Made by a program: the position numbers and the translations under genes | Assembly: GCA_965226045.1 (NCBI GenBank) | Contig: CBDDBU010000027.1 | Coordinates: forward strand, 186,001-250,000 | DNA length: 64,000 nucleotides | Origin: CBDDBU01 sp965226045 | GTDB taxonomy: Bacteria; Pseudomonadota; Alphaproteobacteria; VGEJ01 | Direction: 5' to 3' | Part shown: in pieces, positions 52,662 through 60,814 of the stretch | Layout of the letters: each line of letters starts with the position of its first letter | Numbering within the stretch: the first letter of the stretch is position 1 | Notes under the pieces: generated by a model | Told to the model about the DNA's origin: nothing | What the model saw: only the letters and a program-made list of their open reading frames with translations | Databases searched by the model: none

Positions 52662-53585
52662 CTATACGCGCTCCGCCGTTACCCGGCCGGCGATCAGACC
52701 TTCCGGACGCAACAGCAGGATGAGGACGACGATGGTGAAGGCGAAGGCGTCGCGCGCCTCCTTGATATCGTCGGGTAGCACGACCTGCAGGACGGTGGTT
52801 AAGGTGCCGAGCAGAAAGCCTCCGAGAGCGGCGCCGACAAGGCTACCCATTCCGCCGATAATCGTCGCGACAAACGCGAAGATTACGATCGGTACCCCCA
52901 TGCGATAGAACAGGTAGCCCTGACGCGCTACCATAAAGAGCGAGATAACCGCCGCCAGGATGCCGCTGATCGCGAACGCCATGGCGATGACGCGGTCGGC
53001 TTTGACCCCGAGGAGGCGCGCCATTGCGAAGTCTTCCGAGGCGGCACGCATCTGCGTACCGTATGTCGTCCGCGTAATGAACAGTGCTAGGCCGACGAGA
53101 AGCACGATTGTGACGCCGATGGTCACGAACTCCAGGGGGGCCGTGTGGATGCCAAAAATTTCCACCGCCTCACCAAGCTCCGACCAGATGTTCACCGATT
53201 TCGGGCGACTCGTGTAGATCATCAGCACGGCGTTCTGCAGGAAAAAACTGACCGCGAACGAACCGATCAACAGGACCGCCGGATGCGCGTTGCGCATCGG
53301 GCGGAATACGACCGCCTCGGTCGCCAGTGCGAACCCCATCACGATCAGGACGACTGCGGCCACCATGAGCGGAGTCGACCATGTGCCGATGAAGGTCGTG
53401 GCCAGCGCGGCCGATGAGGGGACGATCAGAGAATACGCACCGATAGTGATGAAATCGCCATGAGCGAAATTGATCAGCCTCATGATGCCGAAGATGAGGC
53501 CGATGCCTAGAGCCGCCAGCGCATACAGGCTGCCGAGGCTGATCGCATCGACGGCGACTTGAAAGACTGAACCCCACTCGATCAT
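52662..53585 (-). CDS. livH: ABC transporter permease LivH (second system)
   Basis: The 307-residue permease has ALAALGIGLIFGIMRLINFAHGDFITIGAYSL near the N-terminus and the central MARLLGVKADRVIAMAFAISGILAAVISLFMV, with eight or so membrane segments. The ATG at 53585 (MIEWGS) gives the family start; the frame extends ten residues farther. It forms the pore with LivM. The binding protein at 60815 may serve it, but the ATPases must be encoded elsewhere. Confidence 0.9.
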   Translation of the reverse strand: MIEWGSVFQVAVDAISLGSLYALAALGIGLIFGIMRLINFAHGDFITIGAYSLIVPSSAALATTFIGTWSTPLMVAAVVLIVMGFALATEAVVFRPMRNAHPAVLLIGSFAVSFFLQNAVLMIYTSRPKSVNIWSELGEAVEIFGIHTAPLEFVTIGVTIVLLVGLALFITRTTYGTQMRAASEDFAMARLLGVKADRVIAMAFAISGILAAVISLFMVARQGYLFYRMGVPIVIFAFVATIIGGMGSLVGAALGGFLLGTLTTVLQVVLPDDIKEARDAFAFTIVVLILLLRPEGLIAGRVTAERV

Positions 53586-53675
53586 ACGCGCCGTTTTCCC
53601 CCAGTTCCCGAACACCCGCCGACGCTTCGCTCACGGTCGTTTGGCGCCGCAGGAACCCTTGCTACTATAGGCGCT

Positions 53676-53700
53676 GCCCCGGCACTCGCATAGCCGGGGC
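53676..53700 (-). terminator. Hairpin after the EamA gene
   Basis: GCCCCGGC (53676-53683) pairs exactly with GCCGGGGC (53693-53700) around a nine-base loop, a few bases past the minus-strand stop at 53708. It would separate the EamA transcript from livH. A T-tract is lacking. Confidence 0.5.
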
Positions 53701-53707
53701 GCCGATC

Positions 53708-54619
53708 TCATCGCGGCCCGCGCATCGCCGTGTTGACCATCGCCAGGCCCGCGAACATCAAGACCAGAGCGGCCCACACCCACGGCGAGTGGCTCTCGCC
53801 AAACACGACCATCCCCCAGACGATCCCAGACAAGACCGCGACATAGTTGAACTGTGAAAAGAAGACCGCGCCCGCTCGACGCACGATCTCGAAGAACAGT
53901 ATGAAGTTGACGGAGCTGATCAGAATCGCGATCAGCAGTGCTTTATTGCCTGCGCTCGGCGCCTCGAACAGGTAGCTATTGCCGGTGATCAGCATGAGCG
54001 GCAACAGGATCACCGCCGCTGCGAGTAACATGCCGCAGGCCATCGATAGCGACGAAGTCGCGGGCGGACGGAACCGTTCGGCCACCACGTTCGATAATGC
54101 GGAGACCACCGGCGCGATCAGGGCTACCAACACCCAGCTCGTCATCTCGGGCGAGGGCAAGCTCGTCTTCGGCAGTACGACCAACAGCACGCCGACAACG
54201 CCGAGCCCCAGACCGCCGATGCTGAGCCACCGAAAACGCTCGGCACGAAACGCGAGCGCGACCAGATAAGTCATCGCCGGAATGAGCGTGATGACCAGGG
54301 TCACTACGCCCGCCGGCAGCTTCGGCGCCACGTAGGCCAGAACGACATAGGGAACCGCCAGCGCCAACAGGCCGGTCGCGAAATACATGCGCACATGTGC
54401 ATAGCCGTACGCCGGCAGTCGTCTCAGTAGCGCTGACACGACCAGCAGGATCATGCCGGCGATGGCGGACTGCCAGAACGCATAACCGATCGGCGGAATG
54501 CCGCTGGTTATCGCGATTTTGTTGACAGAGAACACCGCGCCGAAGATGGCGCCTTGGGTGATCAACATCACCAGCGGTAAGGCGCGCGAGAACGCGCCGG
54601 CGCCTGCCGAGCTAGTCAT
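53708..54619 (-). CDS. EamA/DMT-superfamily transporter
   Basis: The 303-residue inner-membrane protein has ten predicted helices in two EamA repeats (ITQGAIFGAVFSVNKIAI near the N-terminus, and GAVFFSQFNYVAVLSGIVWGMVVFGESHSPWVWAALVLMFAGLAMVN near the C-terminus). The family exports or exchanges metabolites such as amino acids, so it may remove a catabolic product. The stop is followed by a hairpin. It lies downstream of the BKACE gene on the same strand with a 28-base gap. Confidence 0.85.
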   Translation of the reverse strand: MTSSAGAGAFSRALPLVMLITQGAIFGAVFSVNKIAITSGIPPIGYAFWQSAIAGMILLVVSALLRRLPAYGYAHVRMYFATGLLALAVPYVVLAYVAPKLPAGVVTLVITLIPAMTYLVALAFRAERFRWLSIGGLGLGVVGVLLVVLPKTSLPSPEMTSWVLVALIAPVVSALSNVVAERFRPPATSSLSMACGMLLAAAVILLPLMLITGNSYLFEAPSAGNKALLIAILISSVNFILFFEIVRRAGAVFFSQFNYVAVLSGIVWGMVVFGESHSPWVWAALVLMFAGLAMVNTAMRGPR

Positions 54620-54647
54620 GAGCGGCGGCCCGATGCCGAGCGGCGGT

Positions 54648-55541
54648 TCAGCGCGGTGGCAAGTCTAGTATCTCGCGGGCCTCGGCTGGCGTGGCGACCG
54701 AGCCGCCGAGGAGCTCGACGATCTGGACCGCCTTCTCCACTAGTGCGGCGTTCGATGGGGCGAGCACGCCGCGCTCCAGATAGAGGTTGTCCTCGAGCCC
54801 GACGCGAACATGCCCGCCCATCAGCACACATTGCGCCACCATGCGGAACGAATCGCGCCCAATGCCGAACGCCGCCCACTGGGCGTCCGGCGGCAGAAGT
54901 TCAGTCATGAAGTTGATCGCCGTGGCTGTGGCCGGCGTGCCCCATTCGATGCCGAGGCACAACTGAAAGAAGGCCGGCGACTTCACATAGCCCGACGTGA
55001 CCATCTCGCGCGCGAGCAGAAGGTGTCCGGGCTCGAACACCTCCAGCTCCGGCTTGACGCCCGCCTCACGGATCGCGTCCGCCATCACCCTCAGGTGGTT
55101 GGGCGCGTTCAGGTAGACAGTGTCGCTTCGCAGTCCCCCCGAGTTCATCGTTGCTACATCGAGGCTGCACACCTCCGGCTTCAGCTCGACAATATGGCGC
55201 ACGCGGTCCGCCGGAGCCTCGAACCAAGTTCCCTCGCCGGGTTCAAGCGGGTTGTCGATACCGGGCTTGAAACGGCCGCCGGGGCCGCTGGTGAGATTGA
55301 GGACGACATCGGTATTGCTCTCGCGAATACGCGTCGCCGCGTCGCGATAGTAGCGGCCGTCCATGCTGGCCTTGCCGGTCTCCGGGTCGCGGACATGAAC
55401 ATGGACGATCGCAGCGCCCGCTTGGGCCGCCTCGATAGATGATTGCGCTATTTGCTCGGGCGTCACCGGTACGGCGGGATTCCGCGCGACCGTGTCGGCT
55501 GAGCCCGTGACGGCGCAGGTGATGATGACCCTTTGGCTCAT
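54648..55541 (-). CDS. Beta-keto acid cleavage enzyme (BKACE, DUF849)
   Basis: The 297-residue TIM-barrel enzyme carries IVHVHVRDPETGKASMD, whose His residues form the zinc site, LNLTSGPGGRF, and the C-terminal GGHVRVGLEDNLYLERG. Known members (Kce and relatives) cleave a beta-keto acid with acetyl-CoA, giving acetoacetate and a CoA ester of the shortened chain. The neighbouring class III aminotransferase could supply the keto group. The start MSQRVIITCAVTG is typical. It lies 23 bases after the aminotransferase stop, so they are cotranscribed. Confidence 0.9.
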   Translation of the reverse strand: MSQRVIITCAVTGSADTVARNPAVPVTPEQIAQSSIEAAQAGAAIVHVHVRDPETGKASMDGRYYRDAATRIRESNTDVVLNLTSGPGGRFKPGIDNPLEPGEGTWFEAPADRVRHIVELKPEVCSLDVATMNSGGLRSDTVYLNAPNHLRVMADAIREAGVKPELEVFEPGHLLLAREMVTSGYVKSPAFFQLCLGIEWGTPATATAINFMTELLPPDAQWAAFGIGRDSFRMVAQCVLMGGHVRVGLEDNLYLERGVLAPSNAALVEKAVQIVELLGGSVATPAEAREILDLPPR

Positions 55542-55564
55542 GCGTGTGCCTCCGAACGCTGCAA

Positions 55565-56896
55565 CTATTCCGCCGCGAGACCCTGCTGTTTCAACACCCC
55601 AAGGCCGTTCCGGGTCGTCTCGATCAGCTGGTCGACGTCTTCATTCGTATGGGCGGTCGAGGTATTGCCGAGCCCATAGAACGACATGAAGATGCCGTGG
55701 TTAAGGAGATAGCGGTGGAGTTGAGTCATCATCTCCGTTTCCTCCGCCGTCATCATCATGTTGCGGTAGCCGGCGCCCTTTTTCTGGACCAGGAACAGGC
55801 GGAACAGCGAGCCCTGCCCGCTCACCATGCCGGGAACGCCGGCCGCGTCCAGCGCCTCGCGTAAGCCCGCCCTGGCGCGCTCGCCGAGCGCGCCGATATG
55901 CTCGTAGGCCTCCGGCGTCAGCATCTCGAGCGCGGCGCACCCGGCGGTCATCGACACCGGGTTGGCGTTGAAGGTGCCGGCGTGGGGTACGGGCGGCTTG
56001 CTCTCGCTGGGGTCGAAGACGGCCATCACATCGGCTCGGCCCGCGACGGCGCCGACCGGATAGCCACAGCCGATCACCTTGCCCAGTGCGGTCAGGTCCG
56101 GCGTGCAGGCGAAGGCGCCTTGCGCACCATGGTAGCCAAGGCGGAAGCTGATTACCTCGTCGAAGATCAGCACGATCCCATGTTCACGGGTGAACTCGCG
56201 GATAAACGCGAGGAATTCAGGCGAAGCCGGCACCAACCCGCACTGATTCGATAGCGGATCGATCAGGATCGCGGCGAGCTGATCGGCCTGTGGCGTCAGA
56301 AGTTTTCTGGCGCGTTCGACGTCGTTGTAGGGCACGACGACGACGTCCTTAGCGACGCTCGGCGGCGTGCCCCGCGAGGGCGGTACCGAGTTAGGTGCGT
56401 CGAGCTCTCCCCAATCCGCGGGCGCCACGCCCTGGCTGACCTCGGCATAGTCGTACGAGCCGTGGTAGGCGCCCTCGCACTTGGCGATCATGGCCCGGCC
56501 GGTGAAACCACGGGCGGCCTTGATTGCCATCATCACCGCCTCGGTGCCCGAGTTGGCGAACCGCGATTGCTCGACCGAAGGTAGGCGCTCCGCGAGAATC
56601 TCGGCGAGGCGGACTTCCGCTTCGGTCGGCGCCGAAAAGCAACTGCCGCGGCTGATCTGCTTTGTCACCGCCTCTACGATCTTGGGGTGGGCGTGTCCGT
56701 GAACGAGCGACGTGTAGTTGTTAACGAAGTCGATCCGCTCGACACCATCCTCGTCGGTGATACGACTACCGCTGCCTGAGGCGGCGTAAATCGGGTAGGG
56801 CTTCAGAAAGACCGAGGTCCGTGAATTCCCGCCGGGAAGAACCTTGCGCGCTCGCTGCCACAGCGCCGCCGATCGCGAATTGTTGTCGGGGTACAT
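55565..56896 (-). CDS. Class III pyridoxal-phosphate aminotransferase
   Basis: The 443-residue PLP enzyme has FANSGTEAVMMAIKAARGFTGR (phosphate binding), LIFDEVISFRLGYHGAQG with the conserved Asp, ALGKVIGCGYPVGAVAGR with the PLP-binding Lys, and AGTFNANPVSM. It resembles glutamate-1-semialdehyde aminomutase-type proteins, but context (BKACE downstream, HyuAB upstream) suggests transamination of a beta- or omega-amino acid. The ATG at 56896 has AGGAGGAG upstream. It is 54 bases from the hyuAB stop and in the same direction. Confidence 0.9.
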   Translation of the reverse strand: MYPDNNSRSAALWQRARKVLPGGNSRTSVFLKPYPIYAASGSGSRITDEDGVERIDFVNNYTSLVHGHAHPKIVEAVTKQISRGSCFSAPTEAEVRLAEILAERLPSVEQSRFANSGTEAVMMAIKAARGFTGRAMIAKCEGAYHGSYDYAEVSQGVAPADWGELDAPNSVPPSRGTPPSVAKDVVVVPYNDVERARKLLTPQADQLAAILIDPLSNQCGLVPASPEFLAFIREFTREHGIVLIFDEVISFRLGYHGAQGAFACTPDLTALGKVIGCGYPVGAVAGRADVMAVFDPSESKPPVPHAGTFNANPVSMTAGCAALEMLTPEAYEHIGALGERARAGLREALDAAGVPGMVSGQGSLFRLFLVQKKGAGYRNMMMTAEETEMMTQLHRYLLNHGIFMSFYGLGNTSTAHTNEDVDQLIETTRNGLGVLKQQGLAAE

Positions 56897-56950
56897 CAGT
56901 TCTTTCTCCTCCTCAGCGGGCCGCTCGGGGGTGGCCGCGCCGGATTATTC

Positions 56951-59900
56951 CTAGTTCGTTGCCGTCTCGCCGCCGAAATAGCCGCGCTTGCGGTCGCGTT
57001 CGATCTGAGCCGGATCGCGCTCCGCAGGATTGCCGTAGCCGCCGCCGCCAGGCGTCCTGACCTGAACTGTATCGCCGACCTTGAGTTCGTATCCCTCGCC
57101 CTTGGAGGTGTGTGCCGGCTGTATGAGCTCGCCGTTACGACGAATCTCGATCTCGTTCATCGCGCCAGCCTCACCGCCAACCATGCCGTGTGGTCCCGTG
57201 CGCCCATGGTCCATCATGAACGACGCGGTCCCCTCTCCACGCAACAAGCGCACGCGGTACTGAACTCCGAAGCCACCGCGGAAGCGGCCGGCGCCGGCCG
57301 AACTCTCTCGAAGCGCGTATTCTTCGAACAGTATCGGGTAGTGTTGCTCCAGTATCTCTGCGGGTTGGGTCTTCGAGATGCCGACCGGCGAGGTGCCGTT
57401 GGTCAGCCCGTCCGAGCCCTCATAACCGCCGTAGCCTCCGCCGCTGAAGATGTACATCACGTACGCTCGCTCGTAAGCGGGGTCATGGCCGCCGAGGCTG
57501 AAATTGCCGCTGGTGCCCGCCGGCGCCGCGAATACACGCTCAGGGATCGCCTTTCCCATCGCGCCGAACACGACCTCCATGATGCGCTGGGCGGTCTCGG
57601 CGGCACAGCCAGCCACTGGCCGCGGATACTCAGCATAGAGAAAAGTGCCGCGCGGCTCAGCTACATGTAGCGGCCGGAAACAGCCCGAGTTGATCGGTAC
57701 GTCCGGAAACAAGTGCTTGACGCCGCAGTACACGGAGGCCTGGGTCGTTGCCCAGACCGAGTTGAGGGGCCCGCGACAGGGCGGGTCGCTCTTGGACAAG
57801 TCGAAGTATATGTCGGAACCGTCGACCCCCATCTCGACCTGGACGCGCAGCAGATCGGGCTCGACTCCGTCGCTGTCGATATAGCACTCAAAGCCATAGG
57901 TACCGTCCGGGATCGATTCGATGTGCGCGCGCATCAGGCGTTCGGAGCGTTGATTGAGCTCGGCGATGACCGATGAGACTTTCGCCTCACCGTACTTGTC
58001 GAGAAGTTCGGTCAGGCGCCGCTCGCCGACGGTAATAGCGCCCACCTGGGCGCGGATATCACCGACACGCTCGTCGGGTACGCGAATATTGTGCAGAATG
58101 ATGTCGACGATATCTTGATTGAGCTTGCCGCGGCTGTAGAGCTTCACCGGCGGTAGTCGCAGGCCCTCTTGCTGAATCTCGGTCGCCGCGCTGTTGAAGC
58201 CGCCCGGCACGCTTCCGCCGGTGTCCGGCCAATGTCCCGTGTTGGACAAATAGGCCCACAGCTTTTCCTTGTAATAGAACGGCTTCACCATCTTGACATC
58301 CATCAGATGGGTACCGCCGAAGTAGGGATCGTTGACGATGATCACGTCGCCCGGCTCGATGTCTGGGCGGTGGTCGATGACCGAGCGGGTGGTCGATTGC
58401 ATCACGCCGAGAAATATCGGCAAGCCGAGTTCGCCCTGAGCGATGATCTCGCCAGTATCTTTGTCGTAGATCCCGTTCGAGCGGTCGAACGCCTCGGAGA
58501 TGATGGGCGAGAACGAGGTCTTCTGATGGACCATGTCCATCTCGCTCGCGACCTGTTGGAGGCCGTTTTGAATGACAGCGAGCGTCACCGGATCGGTTTC
58601 GTCGGCCGGGGCCCCGCGCCTCGCCGTCGTCTCGACCTGTGCGATCGGAATGATTAGGTTGCCGAAATGGTCGACCTCCGCTACGGAGCCGGGCTCGATC
58701 AGGATGGTTGTGTCCTGCTGCTCGACGATCGCTGGGCCCGGCAATTGTGCGCCTGGCGGAAGTTCCTCGCGCCGATAGATTGCTGTGTCGAGCCATTCGC
58801 CGTCGAAGTAGGCCTGTCGCGTGCCGCGCCGCGCGTCCTCGACCGTGGTGTTGACCGTGGACGCGGCGAACCTCAGGTCTATGGTCGGCCGTCGCCCGAT
58901 CACCGTGGTTCTAAGCGTTGCCAGCACCGCGACCATTTCCGGCAGGTCAATCCCGAAGCGCACACGATAGTGGTCGAGGAAGTCCGCGAGCACCTTTTCG
59001 TGTTCGAAGCCCGGACTTCGTAACGGGACTCGCATCACGTGGCTCTGGCCTTGGAACAAGAGGTCGGCCTCGTGCGAGACCTCGATCTCGGTCACTTCGA
59101 CGCCCTCGCTAGCGATCAGGTCGCGACCTTCTTGGGCCTGTCGCTGGAGGATCTCGTCGGCGCCCTCGCCCAGAATGTTGGCCAGCGGCCGGTGCAGGGT
59201 TTGCACGAAGTCGTGGCGCACGTCCGCGAGGACGCAGCCCATCGCCGAGGTAATGCCTGGGAAACGCGGCACCAACACCCGCGGTACCCCGAGCTCACGA
59301 GCGATCGCCGCAGCATGCAGCGGGCCGGCCCCGCCGAAGGCAAAGATCACGAACTCGCGTGGGTCGTGACCCTTTTCGACCGAGATCATGCGCGTTGCGT
59401 TGGCCATCTCGTTGTTGGCCACCGAGATAATCGCGGCGGCCGCCTCGACCGGACCGAGGCCCAGCGGTCGGCCAATCTTCTCGGCGATCGCGTCGCGCGC
59501 CTCGTTGATGTCGCCGGCCGCCGTCACGCCGGCCAGCGCCGCGGCGTCGAGCCGGCCTAGCAGGAGGTTGGCGTCGGTGACGGTCGGCTCGGTACCGCCG
59601 CGGCCATAGCAGATGGGGCCTGGATCAGCGCCCGCGCTCTCCGGTCCGACCTGCAGTATGCCGCCCTTGTTGATTCTGGCGATACTGCCGCCGCCAGACC
59701 CGATGGTATGGATGTCGATCATCGCGACCCGCACCGGGACCGCGTAGCTGATGTCCTTTTCGGTGGTCACTGCGGGGACGCCGTCCTTGATAACGGCGAT
59801 GTCGAAGCTGGTGCCCCCCATGTCGCAACTGATGACATTTTGGAAGCCGGCCTCGCCCGCCGACTTGGCGGCCGCGATGACGCCGGCGGCCGGGCCAGAC

Positions 59901-60670
59901 ATGACGGTGTGCGCGGCGTACTCGCCAGCGAGGGCGGCTGACATCATGCCGCCGTTGCCTTGCATGACCAGCAGATCGCGGGGGAATCCCTTGTCCTGCA
60001 AGTCATCATGCAGGTTGGCCATGTAGCGTGAGATGACCGGCTGAATATAGCCGTTGACGGCGGCGGTCGAGCCACGCTCGAACTCACGCACCTCGCGCAA
60101 GACCCGCGAGCCCAGTGTTATGTGCTTGTTCGGCCATATCTCGCGCGCGATCTCGGCGCAGCGATCCTCGTGCGCGGAATTGATGTAGGAGTGGATGAAG
60201 TGGATCACCAACGCTTCGGCGCCGGCGTCGCGCAGTTGGGTGACCGCCGCGCGAACCTGCTCCTCGTCGAGGGGCACGACCACGTTGCCCTCCGCATCGA
60301 GCCGTTCCGCCACTTCGAGTCGTAGCTCGCGCGGTATCAGCGCCTCGAAGCTGCCCCACAGGCCCCACGGCTTGGGTCTGGTGCGGCGGCCAAGTTCGAT
60401 GGTATCGCGAAAGCCGGTGGTGGTGATGAGACCGCAGAGCGCGCCCTTGCGCTCAAGGATCGCGTTGGTGGCGATGGTCGTCCCGTGAACCACGGCGTCG
60501 ACCGCATCAAGAGAGAGGTCAAGAGCGTCAATAGCGGCCATGAAGCCGATCGCCTGATTGCCCGGCGTGGTCGGTACTTTGGCGGTGCGAAAGCTGTTGT
60601 TGGTCGTATCGACCATGAGGAGGTCGGTGAAAGTGCCCCCGACGTCGATACCAAGCGTTACCTGCGCCAT
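56951..60670 (-). CDS. Fused HyuA-HyuB hydantoinase/5-oxoprolinase-type enzyme
   Basis: The 1239-residue protein has a complete HyuA half (GIDVGGTFTDLLMV, HGTTIATNAILERKGA, MSGPAAGVIAAAKSAG, ADPGPICYGRGGTEPTVTDANLLLGRLDAAAL). A full HyuB half starts near residue 700 (NGLQQVASEMDMVHQKTSFSPIISEAFDRSNGIYDKDTGEI; IVNDPYFGGTHLMDVKMVKPFY; GGGYGNPAERDPAQIERD). Fusion in one chain is the usual form of 5-oxoprolinase-like enzymes. It opens a cyclic amide with ATP. Start ATG 60670 has AAGGAG. The window also contains a split hyuB-hyuA pair, so two such systems coexist. Two hairpins precede it. Confidence 0.93.
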   Translation of the reverse strand: MAQVTLGIDVGGTFTDLLMVDTTNNSFRTAKVPTTPGNQAIGFMAAIDALDLSLDAVDAVVHGTTIATNAILERKGALCGLITTTGFRDTIELGRRTRPKPWGLWGSFEALIPRELRLEVAERLDAEGNVVVPLDEEQVRAAVTQLRDAGAEALVIHFIHSYINSAHEDRCAEIAREIWPNKHITLGSRVLREVREFERGSTAAVNGYIQPVISRYMANLHDDLQDKGFPRDLLVMQGNGGMMSAALAGEYAAHTVMSGPAAGVIAAAKSAGEAGFQNVISCDMGGTSFDIAVIKDGVPAVTTEKDISYAVPVRVAMIDIHTIGSGGGSIARINKGGILQVGPESAGADPGPICYGRGGTEPTVTDANLLLGRLDAAALAGVTAAGDINEARDAIAEKIGRPLGLGPVEAAAAIISVANNEMANATRMISVEKGHDPREFVIFAFGGAGPLHAAAIARELGVPRVLVPRFPGITSAMGCVLADVRHDFVQTLHRPLANILGEGADEILQRQAQEGRDLIASEGVEVTEIEVSHEADLLFQGQSHVMRVPLRSPGFEHEKVLADFLDHYRVRFGIDLPEMVAVLATLRTTVIGRRPTIDLRFAASTVNTTVEDARRGTRQAYFDGEWLDTAIYRREELPPGAQLPGPAIVEQQDTTILIEPGSVAEVDHFGNLIIPIAQVETTARRGAPADETDPVTLAVIQNGLQQVASEMDMVHQKTSFSPIISEAFDRSNGIYDKDTGEIIAQGELGLPIFLGVMQSTTRSVIDHRPDIEPGDVIIVNDPYFGGTHLMDVKMVKPFYYKEKLWAYLSNTGHWPDTGGSVPGGFNSAATEIQQEGLRLPPVKLYSRGKLNQDIVDIILHNIRVPDERVGDIRAQVGAITVGERRLTELLDKYGEAKVSSVIAELNQRSERLMRAHIESIPDGTYGFECYIDSDGVEPDLLRVQVEMGVDGSDIYFDLSKSDPPCRGPLNSVWATTQASVYCGVKHLFPDVPINSGCFRPLHVAEPRGTFLYAEYPRPVAGCAAETAQRIMEVVFGAMGKAIPERVFAAPAGTSGNFSLGGHDPAYERAYVMYIFSGGGYGGYEGSDGLTNGTSPVGISKTQPAEILEQHYPILFEEYALRESSAGAGRFRGGFGVQYRVRLLRGEGTASFMMDHGRTGPHGMVGGEAGAMNEIEIRRNGELIQPAHTSKGEGYELKVGDTVQVRTPGGGGYGNPAERDPAQIERDRKRGYFGGETATN

Positions 60671-60698
60671 GCGTACTCCTTACGCCTAGAAATAGGCG

Positions 60699-60724
60699 CC
60701 GGCGCGGCAGTCAGGCCGCGCCGG
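60699..60724 (-). promoter_or_regulatory. GC-rich hairpin in the leader of hyuAB
   Basis: CCGGCGCGGC (60699-60708) and GCCGCGCCGG (60715-60724) form a perfect 10-bp stem with a six-base loop. It stands between the binding-protein gene and the hyuAB start, about 29 bases before the ATG at 60670. It could shield the 3' end or affect ribosome loading. Confidence 0.5.
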
Positions 60725-60760
60725 CTGGTTCCGTCCCGGGCGCGCGTGCGGCAATGGAAA

Positions 60761-60795
60761 CCCCGCGATCCGCTACGGTCGAGCGGATCGCGGGG
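60761..60795 (-). terminator. Perfect 14-bp hairpin after the binding-protein gene
   Basis: CCCCGCGATCCGCT (60761-60774) and AGCGGATCGCGGGG (60782-60795) form a perfect stem around a seven-base loop, 19 bases past the stop at 60815. Transcribed leftward it is followed by TTTCC, a weak T tract. It likely causes partial termination, giving more binding protein than enzyme. Confidence 0.7.
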
Positions 60796-60814
60796 TCGAA
60801 GGTTCGTCGGTCGA

